Source: Gemmatimonadaceae bacterium (GTDB taxonomy: Bacteria > Gemmatimonadota > Gemmatimonadetes > Gemmatimonadales > Gemmatimonadaceae). Taken from it: a DNA stretch of 64,000 bases. A model generated the notes under the pieces. It did not search any database. It saw nothing but the letters and a program-made list of their open reading frames with translations, and had not been told where the DNA came from. Positions 1 to 9,099 of the stretch are shown here, piece by piece (the stretch's first letter is position 1; every line of letters begins with the position of its first letter). Where the stretch lies: assembly GCA_011525845.1 (NCBI GenBank), contig WYBP01000023.1:62001-126000 (forward strand), read 5' to 3'. Made by a program: the position numbers and the translations under genes.

Positions 1-500
1 GCGGCGTCACGCAGGAACGGGATGGCGGCGCGCGAGAAGTAGAGCGCGCGTCCATCATCCGCCCGCACGACCTTCACGCAGTTCGGGTCGTCCACCACGG
101 TGGCGTCGCGCCGGCCCGCCGCGGTGCCGAGCGGGAAGCCCCCGTCGCGGACCATCGCGATGGCGCCGGCCATCGCGTCAGCGCGCATGAAGGGCTCGTC
201 CCCCTGGACGTTCACGATCACGTCGTGGTGCGCGTACTCGGGGCGATCCGCGACCTCGGCGACCCGGTCGGTGCCGCTCGGGTGTTCGGGGGAGGTCAGC
301 ACCGCCTCACCCCCGGCCGCGCGGACCACCGCCGCGACCTCCTCGGCCTCCGTGGCGACCACGACGGCGTCGGCCAAGCCGAGGGCCCGCACCCGTTCGA
401 GGACCCGGACCACCAGCGGTGCGCCGCCGAGCGCGCGCAGCGGCTTCCGGGGGAGCCGTGTCGCCCCGAGTCGAGCCGGGATGACGGCGAGGGTGCTCAT
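1..500 (-). CDS. kdsB: 3-deoxy-manno-octulosonate cytidylyltransferase, N-terminal 166 residues (cut by window edge)
   Basis: KdsB activates Kdo with CTP to give CMP-Kdo for the inner core of lipopolysaccharide, in the cytoplasm. The ATG is at 500, and the frame stays open to base 1, so the C-terminal third lies outside the window. Visible family features are the N-terminal nucleotide-binding stretch IPARLGATRLPRKPL (residues 7-21), HPSGTDR (73-79) and NVQGDEP (97-103), the loops that hold CTP and Kdo. The gene implies an LPS-bearing outer membrane. It is divergent from the TonB-C gene at 662, with a 161-base gap between them. I saw no convincing promoter in that gap. Confidence 0.93.
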   Translation of the reverse strand, partial: MSTLAVIPARLGATRLPRKPLRALGGAPLVVRVLERVRALGLADAVVVATEAEEVAAVVRAAGGEAVLTSPEHPSGTDRVAEVADRPEYAHHDVIVNVQGDEPFMRADAMAGAIAMVRDGGFPLGTAAGRRDATVVDDPNCVKVVRADDGRALYFSRAAIPFLRDA

Positions 501-586
501 CAGGACACCTCGCGGGCGAGTGCGGCGCATGCAAAATCCACGCCAAGGCAATCTATGGACCGGGCAGGACTGAACAAGGGGCTCAA

Positions 587-648
587 GACGGACGAGGGAT
601 GGCCGAAACTCAGGGAACGCGATTTCCCCCCCCGTCCCTCCGTCCTCC
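587..648. repeat. Purine-rich / pyrimidine-rich imperfect inverted pair
   Basis: A purine-rich arm (587-602, core GGACGAGGGATGG) faces a pyrimidine tract (623-648, containing nine C in a row then GTCCCTCCGTCC). The two arms are roughly complementary. The pyrimidine arm ends 13 bases before the ATG of the TonB-C gene, where a Shine-Dalgarno sequence would be expected, and none is seen. It resembles the better-defined copies at 12610, 13591, 16401 and 39303 but is the most degenerate, so membership in that family is inference. Confidence 0.4.
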
Positions 649-661
649 AGGCCGCCCACCG

Positions 662-1063
662 ATGTCGACCTTCGTTGTCCGCCAGTTCCTGCTTCGCCTC
701 GCGATCCTGCTCACGGTGGCAGCGATCCCGGCCGCCGCGCAGACCGCCTCGGACCAGGTGTTCGGCCCCAGCGAGCTCGACGAGCTGCCGCGGTTCGCCT
801 CGCAGGAGCGCACGGCGCGCCTGCTCGCGGAATCCTATCCGTCGAACATGCGGCGGATGGGGGTCACGGGCATGGTGCAGCTCCAGTTCGTTGTGGACGC
901 CCAGGGGCGGGTGGAGTCGTCGTCGATCAAGGTGATGAGCGCCAGCGCCCCGCAGCTCGCGCAGGCCGCCCAGCGCGTCGCGGCCGACATCGAGTTCACC
1001 CCCGCGCTGGTCCAGGGAAAGCCGGTCCGCGCACTGGTGCTCCTCCCCATCGTCTACAAGTGA
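662..1063 (+). CDS. Secreted TonB C-terminal-domain protein
   Basis: This 133-residue protein has a signal peptide (residues 1-26, hydrophobic [16 protein letters not shown], AxA cleavage) followed by one TonB-type C-terminal domain. The domain shows the usual pattern: a [18 protein letters not shown] strand-turn-strand, an amphipathic helix with [14 protein letters not shown], then a final strand. It lacks the proline-rich stalk and membrane anchor of a true TonB, so it is unlikely to energise outer-membrane receptors itself. Such free TonB-C domains occur in secreted proteins of unknown role. I chose ATG 662 because the signal peptide starts there; an in-frame extension to 599 has no hydrophobic core. 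The chemoreceptor follows after 10 bases, probably in the same transcript. Confidence 0.8.
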   Translation: MSTFVVRQFLLRLAILLTVAAIPAAAQTASDQVFGPSELDELPRFASQERTARLLAESYPSNMRRMGVTGMVQLQFVVDAQGRVESSSIKVMSASAPQLAQAAQRVAADIEFTPALVQGKPVRALVLLPIVYK

Positions 1064-1073
1064 GCGGGGCCGC

Positions 1074-3416
1074 ATGACAGTCCAGCGACGGCTCCTCACG
1101 GCACTCATCCTGGCCGCGGTCCTGCCGCTCGCGGTCTCGATGACGCTCGCGGTGAACAGCTCGCGCTCCACCGTCATCCAGCAGGTCGGGGAGGCCCGGG
1201 CGCGCATGGCGCAGCAGGTGGCGCGGTGGCTCGACCGGGTGATGTTCGAGCGGACCCTGGAGCTCCGCGCCGCCGCCGTCACGGGCGAGCTCGTCGCGGG
1301 CGCGATGGGGTTCGCCGATACTGCGGACACGCGGCGGGCGCTGGACGCGTTCCGGGCCCGCTCAGGCCTCGCCCACGCGGCCCGGGTGTACAACGTCGCC
1401 GGCACACAGATGGGCGAGAGTGGCGCGAGCGATCGCACGCCGGTCCGGGGCACCCCCTGGTTCACCGCCGCGCTCGCTCCGAACTCCCCCGTGTACGTGG
1501 GCCCGGTGACGCGCACGGCGGACGGCAAACTCATCGTCCGGCTCGCGGACGCCGTCGAGTCGGCCACGGGCGTGGTCGGGGTGATGGTGGTCGACCTCGA
1601 CTGGAGCCTCCTCAGCGGCGCCGCCCTGGGCGCCGTCGAGCGCACCGCGGCGGACGGGACCACCACGGTCAGCGCCTGGGTCCTCGACGAACAGTCGCGC
1701 ATCATCGCCGGCCGCGACGTGGCCGCGATCTTCACTCCGGGCACCGACGATCCGGGGCTCCGTTCCGCCGTCGAGGGGAACGAGCGCGGGTCCCTGGTCG
1801 CTCCCTTCCGCGGCACCCAGGTCCTGGCGGGGTTCGCGCCGGTGGAGTCGGGGGCCGCGGACCCGCTGGTCTACCGCGGGTTCACCGACGGCCGTGCCAG
1901 CGTCCTGCTGGTGGAGCCGACCGCATCCGCCTTCGCGAGCGCGACGGCGCTGCGCAACCAGCTGATCCTCGTCGCCCTCGCGGTGGCCGCCCTCGCCTGG
2001 TGGGGGGCGATCCGCTTCTCCGCACGCCTCGCCTCACCCCTCGTGGCCGCCACGGAACTGGCGGAGCGGCTCGCGATCGGCGACACGCGGCACGACATCG
2101 CCCCGGTGACGGGCGAGGACGAGACGGCGAAGCTCAACGCTTCCCTGCGCAACCTGCTCGGCTACCTGCGGGGCCTGACCTCCGCCGCGGAACACGTGGC
2201 GCGCGGCGAGATGCACATCGTGGTGGAACCGAAGTCCCCCCACGACGAGCTCTCCCGCGCCTTCGCCACCGTCGTGCGCGTGAACGCCGACCTGACCGCG
2301 GCCCTCGGCTCCACCACGGAGCAGGCGGCCGCCGGGCAGCTGAACGCGCGCACGGACGCCGCACGCTTCGAGGGGGACTTCCGCACGGTCGCCGAGGGCG
2401 TGAACAGCACCCTCGAGGCGATGATCGCCCCGATCAACGAGGCCTCGCACGTGCTCGAACGGCTCGCGCGGCGCGACCTGCGGGCGCGCGTGACGGGGGA
2501 GTACCGTGGGGATCACGCGCGCATCAAGGACATGGTGAACCGCGCGGCGGAGAACCTCGACCGGGCGCTCGGCGCCGTGGCGACCACCGCGAAGGAAGTC
2601 GCGGCGGCGTCCGGGCAGATCGGGAGCGGGAGCGAGGTGCTCGCCTCGCGGGCCGCGCAGCAGGCGTCGGCCCTCGACGACGTGGTCGTCTCCCTGCAGG
2701 AACTGGGTCGCGTCACCCACCAGACGGCGGACAACGCCGAGCAGGTGCGCACCCTGGCGGGCGCGGCGCGCGGGAGCGCCGCGGCCGGCGCGGCGTCGAT
2801 GGAGCGGCTCTCCGTGGCGGTGGCGAAGATCAAGGTGTCGAGCGATGCCACCGCGAAGATCGTCAAGACGATCGACGAACTCGCCTCACAGACGAACCTC
2901 CTCGCGCTGAATGCGGCGGTCGAGGCCGCACGCGCCGGGGACGCGGGCAAGGGCTTCGCGGTGGTCGCCGACGAGGTGCGCAACCTCGCGATCCGCAGCG
3001 CGGACGCCGCGCGGACGACCGCGAGCCTGATCGAGGAGTCCGTGCTGAACGCGGACGGCGGTGTCCGCCTCAACGAGGAGGTCTCGCGCCAGCTGGCCGA
3101 GATCAACGAGCGTGTGAGCAAGGTCGGCGAGGTGATCGCGCTCATCGCGGATGCGGCGGTCCGCCAGCGTCAGGGCGTCGCCGACATCAATGGCGCGGTC
3201 GACCGGATGAACGTCGCCACGCAGGAGGTCGCCGCCAACGCGGACCAGTCGGCGAGCGCGGCGGTGGAGATGTCGGCGCAGGCGGAGCAGCTGGCCGAGC
3301 TCGTCGGCGACTTCGAGCTGAGTGGTGATGCCGGCGCGCGGCGGTCGATGCGCGCGGCCACGCCGCCCTCGACCGCTGTCGCGCGCGGCAACGGGCGGCA
3401 CGCCACGCTGCGCTGA
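1074..3416 (+). CDS. Methyl-accepting chemotaxis protein with large periplasmic sensor
   Basis: A transmembrane chemoreceptor of 780 residues. TM1 covers about residues 7-27, a periplasmic Cache-like ligand domain about 30-290, and TM2 about 295-312. A HAMP region (313-365), a second linker and the signalling coiled coil (about 490-760) follow. The kinase-contacting hairpin tip near residue 602 is textbook ([17 protein letters not shown], then [15 protein letters not shown]). The C-terminus is basic and lacks the NWETF-type pentapeptide for CheR/CheB docking. No che genes lie nearby, so it would signal to a remote array. It ends one base before the stop of the convergent YeeE-partner gene, with no hairpin between them. 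The ligand cannot be told from sequence. Confidence 0.93.
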   Translation: MTVQRRLLTALILAAVLPLAVSMTLAVNSSRSTVIQQVGEARARMAQQVARWLDRVMFERTLELRAAAVTGELVAGAMGFADTADTRRALDAFRARSGLAHAARVYNVAGTQMGESGASDRTPVRGTPWFTAALAPNSPVYVGPVTRTADGKLIVRLADAVESATGVVGVMVVDLDWSLLSGAALGAVERTAADGTTTVSAWVLDEQSRIIAGRDVAAIFTPGTDDPGLRSAVEGNERGSLVAPFRGTQVLAGFAPVESGAADPLVYRGFTDGRASVLLVEPTASAFASATALRNQLILVALAVAALAWWGAIRFSARLASPLVAATELAERLAIGDTRHDIAPVTGEDETAKLNASLRNLLGYLRGLTSAAEHVARGEMHIVVEPKSPHDELSRAFATVVRVNADLTAALGSTTEQAAAGQLNARTDAARFEGDFRTVAEGVNSTLEAMIAPINEASHVLERLARRDLRARVTGEYRGDHARIKDMVNRAAENLDRALGAVATTAKEVAAASGQIGSGSEVLASRAAQQASALDDVVVSLQELGRVTHQTADNAEQVRTLAGAARGSAAAGAASMERLSVAVAKIKVSSDATAKIVKTIDELASQTNLLALNAAVEAARAGDAGKGFAVVADEVRNLAIRSADAARTTASLIEESVLNADGGVRLNEEVSRQLAEINERVSKVGEVIALIADAAVRQRQGVADINGAVDRMNVATQEVAANADQSASAAVEMSAQAEQLAELVGDFELSGDAGARRSMRAATPPSTAVARGNGRHATLR

Positions 3417-3417
3417 G

Positions 3418-3864
3418 TCAGTGCGGCAGGTGGGGCCGCGTGTGCGCGTAGACGAAGGTGCCGAGCAACGCCCCCGCGATCGCCAGCAGGAAGGAGAGCA
3501 CCCCCGCCCCGACGACGGCGAAGAGCGGCCCCGGACACGCGCCGGAGGCCGCCCAGCCGATCCCGAATACCGTGCCACCGGCCCAGTACCGCGTCCCGCG
3601 GCCGAGTTCCTTGCGCGGCACGTGGAAGTCTGCGCCCGACACGGTCTTCACGCCCGCCGCCCGGAGCAGCCAGGTAAGGACCACGGCCGTGAGCACGGCA
3701 CTGCCGAGCACGCCGTACATGTGGAACGCCTGGAAGCGGAACATCTCCTGGATGCGCCACCACGAGACGATCTCCGCCTTGACGAGCACGATCCCGAAGC
3801 CCGCGCCGAGCAGCACGAAGAGCGCGGTCTCGGCCACGCGCGAACGTCTCGAGGGCGCGCTCAA
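3418..3864 (-). CDS. Smaller half of a split YeeE/YedE-type sulfur transporter
   Basis: A 148-residue membrane protein with about four hydrophobic segments. It carries the family signature GIGWAASGACPGPL near residue 110, including the cysteine found in YeeE/YedE (TsuA-like) thiosulfate transporters. It pairs with the larger half just upstream. I place the start at TTG 3864: this codon overlaps the upstream TGA (TTGA) and is preceded by GGAGG at six bases, so translation is probably coupled. A longer in-frame reading into the upstream gene gives arginine-rich, unconserved sequence. The pair probably moves a small sulfur species across the inner membrane; the substrate is inference. Confidence 0.83.
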   Translation of the reverse strand: MSAPSRRSRVAETALFVLLGAGFGIVLVKAEIVSWWRIQEMFRFQAFHMYGVLGSAVLTAVVLTWLLRAAGVKTVSGADFHVPRKELGRGTRYWAGGTVFGIGWAASGACPGPLFAVVGAGVLSFLLAIAGALLGTFVYAHTRPHLPH

Positions 3865-4451
3865 GCACCACCTCCGAGCACGAGCGGCAGGAGCAGGTGC
3901 GTGCCGATCAGCCCGCCGGCGAAGAAGCCACAGACCGCGATCAGGGAGGCGAGCTCGAAGTTCGCCAGTCCCGCCACGCCATGGCCGGAGCTGCACCCCC
4001 CGGCCCACTGCGTGCCGAACCCGACGAGGAACCCGCCCACGAGCAGGATGAGGAACGAGCGCGCCCCGAACATGACGGAGGTATCGAAGAGCTCGGCGGG
4101 CACGAGGCCGCTGAAGTCGGTGATGCCCAGCGCGGCGAGCGCGTCGCGCGTCGCCGGCGCGATGGCGACATCCCCGGACCCGAGGTACTGCGCGGCGATG
4201 AAGCCGCCGAGCATCGTCCCGACGAGGAAGGCGAGGTTCCAGCCGCCCGACGCGCGCCAGTCGTAGCGCAGGTACGCCGCGCGCGAGGTCGGCAGCGCCG
4301 CCGCGCAGAGGTTGCGCAGGTTGCTGGAGAAGCCGAACTGCTTGTTGCCGAGGATGAGCAGCACCGGGACCATCGCGCCGATCATGGGGCCGGCGACGTA
4401 CCAGGGCCAGGGAGCGAGGAGGCGGTCGAGCAGGGACTCGAACAGGGACAT
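3861..4451 (-). CDS. Larger half of a split YeeE/YedE-type sulfur transporter
   Basis: A 196-residue inner-membrane protein with an amphipathic N-terminus and about five hydrophobic helices. The diagnostic motif [13 protein letters not shown] sits at about 147-159, and its cysteine and glycines line the substrate path in YeeE/YedE transporters. Two-gene versions of this family, with one half per gene, are common, and the partner follows directly with a TTGA overlap. The gene lies 8 bases behind trpG/pabA on the same strand, at the distal end of the long fab-mqn gene train. Thiosulfate or another reduced sulfur compound is the likely substrate. Confidence 0.88.
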   Translation of the reverse strand: MSLFESLLDRLLAPWPWYVAGPMIGAMVPVLLILGNKQFGFSSNLRNLCAAALPTSRAAYLRYDWRASGGWNLAFLVGTMLGGFIAAQYLGSGDVAIAPATRDALAALGITDFSGLVPAELFDTSVMFGARSFLILLVGGFLVGFGTQWAGGCSSGHGVAGLANFELASLIAVCGFFAGGLIGTHLLLPLVLGGGA

Positions 4452-4459
4452 CGTGGCGC

Positions 4460-5053
4460 TCAGCGGTGGGCCGGGGAGGAGGCGAGCCGGAGGAAGTTCC
4501 GGAGCAGCCGACGGCCGTGGGGGGTCCCGATGGACTCGGGGTGGAACTGCACCCCGAAGACGGGATGCGTGCGGTGCCGGAGGGCGTGGATCTCGGACGG
4601 GTCGTCCGTCGCGTGCGCGGTCACCACCAGCTCGTCCGGGAACGACGCGCGCTCGACGACCAGCGAGTGGTAGCGCATCACCTCGAGCGGGTCCGGCGCG
4701 CCGTCGAAGAGGCCGGTGCCGTCGTGACGGACCTGGGAGGTCTTGCCGTGCATAACGCCGCGCGGCGCGCGGATCACGCGCCCCCCGTACGCCTCGCCGA
4801 TGGCCTGGTGCCCCAGGCAGACGCCGAGGATCGGGACGGTGGCACCGAGGCGCCGGATGAGCGGCACGGTGATGCCGGCATCCGCGGGCGTCCCGGGGCC
4901 GGGGCCGAGGACGATCGCCGCCGGACGGAGCGCCGCCACCGCGTCCACCGTGGTCGCATCGTTCCGCATGACCTGCGGGTCCTCGCCCAGCTCACCGAAG
5001 TACTGGACCAGGTTGTACGTGAACGAATCGTAGTTGTCGACGACGAGCAGCAT
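4460..5053 (-). CDS. Glutamine amidotransferase of anthranilate or aminodeoxychorismate synthase
   Basis: A 197-residue class-I glutamine amidotransferase of the TrpG/PabA family, close to the usual length. The oxyanion strand GPGPGTP (50-56), the nucleophile elbow [11 protein letters not shown] with Cys79, and the HPES motif ([13 protein letters not shown]) supply the Cys-His-Glu triad. It releases ammonia from glutamine for a TrpE or PabB partner acting on chorismate. Neither partner is in the window, and many bacteria use one such subunit for both tryptophan and folate, so I give no symbol. The ATG at 5053 follows the xerD stop by 8 bases, so the two genes probably share a transcript. Confidence 0.92.
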   Translation of the reverse strand: MLLVVDNYDSFTYNLVQYFGELGEDPQVMRNDATTVDAVAALRPAAIVLGPGPGTPADAGITVPLIRRLGATVPILGVCLGHQAIGEAYGGRVIRAPRGVMHGKTSQVRHDGTGLFDGAPDPLEVMRYHSLVVERASFPDELVVTAHATDDPSEIHALRHRTHPVFGVQFHPESIGTPHGRRLLRNFLRLASSPAHR

Positions 5054-5061
5054 CACCCAAT

Positions 5062-5979
5062 CTAACCGCGCGGATGGAACTGCCTGTGCACCTGCCGCAG
5101 GTGCTCGCGGTCCACGTGCGTGTAGATCTGCGTGGTGGAGATGTCGGCGTGCCCGAGCATCTCCTGCACGGCCCGGAGGTCGGCGCCACCCTCGAGGAGG
5201 TGCGTGGCGAAGCTGTGCCGGAGCGTGTGCGGCGTGACGGCTTTGGTGACCCCGGACAGCTCCACGTACTTGCGCAGGATCCGCCATGCGCCCATCCGGG
5301 TGAGCGGCCGGCCCCGGGCGTTCAGGAAGAGCGTCCCCTCCCCCGCCCCACGCTCCAGCGTCGGCCGCAGTTCCCGGAGGTAGATGGCGAGCGCCCCGGC
5401 GGCCTTCCGGCCGATCGGCACGAGTCGCTCCTTCCCGCCCTTGCCGAAGACCCGCACCACGAGCTCGTCGAGGAGCACGTCGCGCACCGCGATCCCGATC
5501 CACTCGCTCACGCGCAGCCCCGCCCCGTACGCGAGCTCGAGCATGGCGCGGTCACGGAACGCCAGCCGCTCGTCCAGCGAGATCGCGCCGATGATGCGGT
5601 CCACCTCGGCCGCACTCAGCACCTCCGGCAGCACGCGCCACTTCTTCGGCGTCTCGAGCCGCGCGCTGGGGTCCCTCGTGACGACCCCCTCCGCGAGGAG
5701 GAACCGGTACCAGGTGCGGATCGCGGAGATGCCGCGCCGGATGCTCGCGGGGGAGAGCCCGAGGTCCTTCAGGTGGTAGATGAACTCGCGCAGGTGCGCC
5801 GGTTGCAGCGCGCCCGGTTCCCGGACGCCCTGGGACGCCGCCCACGCCGCGAGGCGTGCGAGATCCCGGCCGTACGCCTCGTTCGTGCGCGCGCTCGTGC
5901 CCTGCTCGAGCGTCAGGAACTCATCGAACCGCTCGAGGAGGAAGTGCCGCGCCAGGTCGTCCGCGCCGGCCGCGGTCAC
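5062..5979 (-). CDS. xerD: Tyrosine recombinase XerD (chromosome dimer resolution)
   Basis: A 305-residue tyrosine recombinase with an N-terminal SAM-like DNA-binding domain (about 12-100) and a catalytic domain (about 118-295). All active-site residues are present: Arg156 (GAGLRVSEW), Lys180 (GKGGKERLVP), His251 and Arg254 (HTLRHSFATHLL), His277 (LGHADISTTQ) and nucleophile Tyr286 (IYTHV). With a XerC partner it would resolve chromosome dimers at dif. XerC and XerD are hard to tell apart by eye; the length and the C-terminal THVDREHLRQVHRQFHPRG lean to XerD. The GTG at 5979 overlaps the dedA stop (GTGA). No dif-like site or cargo array is seen, so this is a housekeeping gene and not an integron. 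Confidence 0.9.
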   Translation of the reverse strand: MTAAGADDLARHFLLERFDEFLTLEQGTSARTNEAYGRDLARLAAWAASQGVREPGALQPAHLREFIYHLKDLGLSPASIRRGISAIRTWYRFLLAEGVVTRDPSARLETPKKWRVLPEVLSAAEVDRIIGAISLDERLAFRDRAMLELAYGAGLRVSEWIGIAVRDVLLDELVVRVFGKGGKERLVPIGRKAAGALAIYLRELRPTLERGAGEGTLFLNARGRPLTRMGAWRILRKYVELSGVTKAVTPHTLRHSFATHLLEGGADLRAVQEMLGHADISTTQIYTHVDREHLRQVHRQFHPRG

Positions 5980-6692
5980 GTGTCGCCGGAGCCATCGGTG
6001 GATCGCGGGGTCCCCGGACCGTCCGGGCCACCCTCCACCGGAGCAGCCGCCGCCGCGGCGGCCGCCAGGCGGCGCCTCCGCCAGAGCCGCCACCCGACGA
6101 GGACGAGGACTGCGGCCGCCGCGATCGCACCCAGCCCCACGTCCCGCGCCACGACCTCCAGCGTGGCCCGCACGCTGGCCCAGTCGCGGCCCACGTGGAA
6201 GGCGATGTAGGAGATCCCGCCGTACCAGAGGAGCGACGCGAGGGTGAAGATCGCCGTGACCTCCCAGAAGGGCAGCCCGATCGCGCCCGCCGCGGCGGGC
6301 ACGACGGCGCGCACCCCGGGCAGGAAACGGCTCACGAAGAGCGCCATCCACCCGTACTCGCGGTAGGCGTGCTCGATCCGCTGCTCCGCGGCCTCCACCT
6401 TCTGCTCGGTCCGGGCGAATCCGAATCGGCCAAGCTGCCGCGCGAGCCACTCCGCACCGAAGCGGCGTCCCACCCACCACAAGAATAGCGCCCCACCCAC
6501 GCTCCCGGCGGTGACCACGGCGATCGTCGGGACGAGGGTCCCACCCGCGCGCGCCGCCAGGAACGCGAGCAGTGCGGCGGCGAGGTCGCCGGGCATGATC
6601 GGCAGGACGCCCTCCACGAGGGAGGCCGCGAAGATCAGGGCATACAGGGCGAGGATCGGCACGCCGCCGAGCCAGCCCAGGAACGCGTCCAT
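5976..6692 (-). CDS. DedA-family inner-membrane protein
   Basis: A 238-residue polytopic membrane protein of the DedA/VTT (SNARE-associated) family. The N-terminal re-entrant region carries the acidic ASLVEGVLPIMPGD motif, and the signature FVSRFLPGVRAVVPAAAG appears at about residues 119-136. Some DedA proteins recycle undecaprenyl phosphate or phosphatidylethanolamine across the membrane with the proton motive force, but the substrate here is unknown. The C-terminus is unusual: a basic WRLWRRRR stretch, a run of alanines, then a Pro/Gly-rich tail. It sits one base after ispF and overlaps xerD by four bases. Confidence 0.87.
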   Translation of the reverse strand: MDAFLGWLGGVPILALYALIFAASLVEGVLPIMPGDLAAALLAFLAARAGGTLVPTIAVVTAGSVGGALFLWWVGRRFGAEWLARQLGRFGFARTEQKVEAAEQRIEHAYREYGWMALFVSRFLPGVRAVVPAAAGAIGLPFWEVTAIFTLASLLWYGGISYIAFHVGRDWASVRATLEVVARDVGLGAIAAAAVLVLVGWRLWRRRRLAAAAAAAAPVEGGPDGPGTPRSTDGSGDT

Positions 6693-6693
6693 G

Positions 6694-7188
6694 CTAGGAC
6701 CGGGGCGAGGGCGTGAGGGTCGCGACCGCGATGCAGGCGAGCCCCTCCCCGCGCCCGATCCATCCCATCCCCTCGTTCGTCTTCCCCTTCACCATGACCT
6801 CCGACGGCTCGATCCCGAGCGCCGCGGCGAGGCGTTCGCGGATGGCGGGGCGGTGCGGCCCGAGCCTCGGTGTCTCGGCGATGACCGTGATGTCGGCCTG
6901 GGCCGGCATCCAGCCGGCCGCGCGCACGCGCGCCACCGCCAGCCGCAGCATCTCGATGCTGTCGCGCCCGGCGTTCTCGGCGTGCGTGTCCGGGAACATC
7001 TCGCCGATGTCGCCGAGCCCGCTGCCCCCGAGCAGTGCGTCGGTGAGGGCGTGACAGATCGCATCCGCATCGCTATGACCGGTGCAGCGCACGGCGGCCG
7101 GGATGAGCACGCCGCCCAGCAGCACGCCGTGCCCCTCCGCGAAGCGGTGGGAGTCGTACCCGATGCCGACGCGCACCTGGAGGGTCAC
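6694..7188 (-). CDS. ispF: 2-C-methyl-D-erythritol 2,4-cyclodiphosphate synthase
   Basis: IspF catalyses the fifth step of the MEP isoprenoid pathway, turning CDP-methylerythritol 2-phosphate into the cyclic diphosphate with loss of CMP. At 164 residues it has the family's usual length. The metal ligands are visible as IGYDSHRF (Asp12, His14) and GHSDADAICHALTDALLG (His46), and the C-terminal KGKTNEGMGWIGRGEGLACIA motif binds the cytidine side. The start is GTG 7188. The usual partner ispD is not adjacent. The gene lies between mqnC and dedA, with gaps of 7 and 1 bases, and would supply the isoprenoid tail precursor needed by the menaquinone genes just upstream. Confidence 0.96.
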   Translation of the reverse strand: MTLQVRVGIGYDSHRFAEGHGVLLGGVLIPAAVRCTGHSDADAICHALTDALLGGSGLGDIGEMFPDTHAENAGRDSIEMLRLAVARVRAAGWMPAQADITVIAETPRLGPHRPAIRERLAAALGIEPSEVMVKGKTNEGMGWIGRGEGLACIAVATLTPSPRS

Positions 7189-7195
7189 CGGCCGC

Positions 7196-8242
7196 TCAGG
7201 CGGCGGCCGTGGAGGGTGCGGGCTCGATCAGCTGGTAGTCCTGGCGCCGCCGCCGTGGCGTGAACCCCGCCTCGCGGATCAGCTGCTCCATCTCCTCGAT
7301 GCTCGTGCGGTGCGTGGTGTTCGCCGCCGAGACGACGTTCTCCTCCAGCATGAGGGAGCCGAAGTCGTTGCACCCGTAGTGGAGCGCCGTCTGCCCGACC
7401 TTCATCCCCATCGTCACCCAGCTCGCCTGGATGTTCGGGATGTTCTCGAGCACGGTGCGCGCGAAGGCCGTGGTGCGGAGGTACTCCACCGCGTCGGTCT
7501 TCGGCATGTGGCTCATCGTGGGCGTGTTCTCCGGCTGGAGCGGCCAGCAGATGAACGCGGTGAACCCCTTCGTGCGGTCCTGCACCGCCTTGAGCCGCAG
7601 CAGGTGTTCCACCCGTTCCGCCTTCGTCTCCCCGATGCCGTACATCATCGTGCACGAGGTCTTGAGTCCCTCCTCGTGCGCGATCTCCATCACCTCGAGC
7701 CAGCGGTCCGCCCCGGCCTTCTTCTTCGCGACCTCGTCGCGCACGCGCTGCACGAGGATCTCACCACCCCCGCCCGGGATCGAGTCGAGCCCCGCCTTCA
7801 CGAGCTCCTGGATGACCGTGCGCGCGTCCATCCGGTACAGCGTGCTCCAGAAGTCCACCTCGCTCGGGGAGAACCCGTGGATGTGGATCGGGTGATTCCG
7901 CTTGATGTACTTGAGCAGCTCGAGGTACCACTCGAACGGGATGTACGGGTTGTGGCCGCCCTGGATCAGGATCTGCACGCCCCCGAGGGCCTTCACCTCG
8001 TCGATCTTCGCCCCGATCTGCTCGTAGCTGAGCGTCCACCCCTCGGCGTCCTTCGGGCGGCGGTAGAACGCGCAGAAGCCGCAGTCGGCCACGCAGACGT
8101 TCGTGTAGTTGATGTTGCGGTCGACGATGTAGGTGACCACCGGCTCGGGGTGCAGCCGCTTGCGCACCGCGTCGGCCGCCGCGCCCAGCTCGAGGAGCGG
8201 CGCGCGCGTGTAGAAGTCGAGCAGGTCCGATTCGATCGTCAT
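7196..8242 (-). CDS. mqnC: Cyclic dehypoxanthinyl futalosine synthase (radical SAM)
   Basis: MqnC closes the second ring of the futalosine menaquinone pathway, converting dehypoxanthine futalosine to its cyclic form with a radical SAM mechanism. The 348-residue protein has the CX3CX2C [4Fe-4S] motif in TNVCVADCGFCAF (Cys50, 54, 57), followed by family stretches GGVQILIQGGHNP and PGGGGEILVQRVRDEVAKKK. ATG 8242 overlaps the mqnA stop (ATGA). A longer in-frame reading back to 8386 runs through mqnA and is arginine-rich, so it is not real. The order mqnE-mqnA-mqnC on one strand supports the assignment; mqnB and mqnD are not in the window. Confidence 0.95.
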   Translation of the reverse strand: MTIESDLLDFYTRAPLLELGAAADAVRKRLHPEPVVTYIVDRNINYTNVCVADCGFCAFYRRPKDAEGWTLSYEQIGAKIDEVKALGGVQILIQGGHNPYIPFEWYLELLKYIKRNHPIHIHGFSPSEVDFWSTLYRMDARTVIQELVKAGLDSIPGGGGEILVQRVRDEVAKKKAGADRWLEVMEIAHEEGLKTSCTMMYGIGETKAERVEHLLRLKAVQDRTKGFTAFICWPLQPENTPTMSHMPKTDAVEYLRTTAFARTVLENIPNIQASWVTMGMKVGQTALHYGCNDFGSLMLEENVVSAANTTHRTSIEEMEQLIREAGFTPRRRRQDYQLIEPAPSTAAA

Positions 8243-9099
8243 GGGCGGGCGTGGGCGGACGGGAGGAAGGCGAGCTTGCCGCGCGGGACGCGTCCCGCGA
8301 GCTCGAGGCGCCGGAAGAACTCCGTGAGCCCCTCGAGGTCCGGGAGCCCGAGGCGCCAGTCGAGCCCGTCGAAGTAGTGCCGGCACTGGTCCAGCGGCAC
8401 GCCGGTGGCGCGTGCGGCCTGCGCGGCGAGCTCGGGCAGGTGCCCCAGCCCCCAGTCACGCGACTGGATGAGCGACGCGTGCACCGCGAGCGCCTCGGCC
8501 ACGGGCGTCGTGCGCTGCGCCACCCAGACGGCGAAGACGAACGGGAGCCCGGTCCAGGCCTTCCATTCCGCGCCGAGGTCGTACGTGAACGCGTACTTCC
8601 GGCCATGCGCCTGGGCCACGGGGTGCGTCACGCTCTGCAGCATCAGCGCGGCGTCGCCGATCACGAGCCGGGCATCGACGGGCATCCGCTCGTCCCGCGC
8701 GAGAGAATCCGCCTCGGCGTCCCCCGGCACGAACTCCGGGCGCGCGCGCCAGACGTGCTCGAAGAGGAGCTCGAGCAGGTGCACGCTCGTCATCGACGAG
8801 CGGCTGACGAGCACCTTCCTCCCCGTGAGCGCCTCGGCGGGCTCCGTCGAGAAGAGCATCACGCTGCGCACCGGACCGTCGCTCGAGATCGCGAGGTCCG
8901 GGAGGAGGAGGTAGCGCTCGAAGTCGCGCGCATACTCCACCGCCGAGACGACCGAGACGTCGAGCGTCCCCGCGGCCATCATGCGGTTGAGCGCGGTCGG
9001 GACGCCGTCCACGAGCCGGGCGTGGAGCGGCACCACGCCCCGGTCCACGGCCCCGTACACGGGGAAGCAGTTGATGTAGGGGATCCGGCCGACGCGCAT
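8239..9099 (-). CDS. mqnA: Chorismate dehydratase
   Basis: MqnA dehydrates chorismate to 3-[(1-carboxyvinyl)oxy]benzoate, the committed step of the futalosine route to menaquinone. The 286-residue protein has the periplasmic-binding-protein-like fold typical of MqnA/MqnD. The N-terminal RVGRIPYINCFPVYGAVD, the SRSSMTSVHLLELL loop and the YDLGAEWKAWTGLPFVFAVW segment are specific to MqnA. I prefer ATG 9099, which shares a base with the mqnE stop (TGATG); a GTG three bases earlier would add one residue. It is flanked by mqnE upstream and mqnC downstream, both overlapping. Confidence 0.94.
   Translation of the reverse strand: MRVGRIPYINCFPVYGAVDRGVVPLHARLVDGVPTALNRMMAAGTLDVSVVSAVEYARDFERYLLLPDLAISSDGPVRSVMLFSTEPAEALTGRKVLVSRSSMTSVHLLELLFEHVWRARPEFVPGDAEADSLARDERMPVDARLVIGDAALMLQSVTHPVAQAHGRKYAFTYDLGAEWKAWTGLPFVFAVWVAQRTTPVAEALAVHASLIQSRDWGLGHLPELAAQAARATGVPLDQCRHYFDGLDWRLGLPDLEGLTEFFRRLELAGRVPRGKLAFLPSAHARP

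Noticed and set aside
3418-4451. The two YeeE genes as one gene broken by a frameshift
   Set aside because: A ribosome-binding site and start sit exactly at the junction, and separate halves of this family are common.
5062-5979. XerD-like recombinase as evidence of an integrated mobile element
   Set aside because: It sits inside a housekeeping gene train with overlapping starts, and no att-like repeats, cargo genes or composition change are seen.
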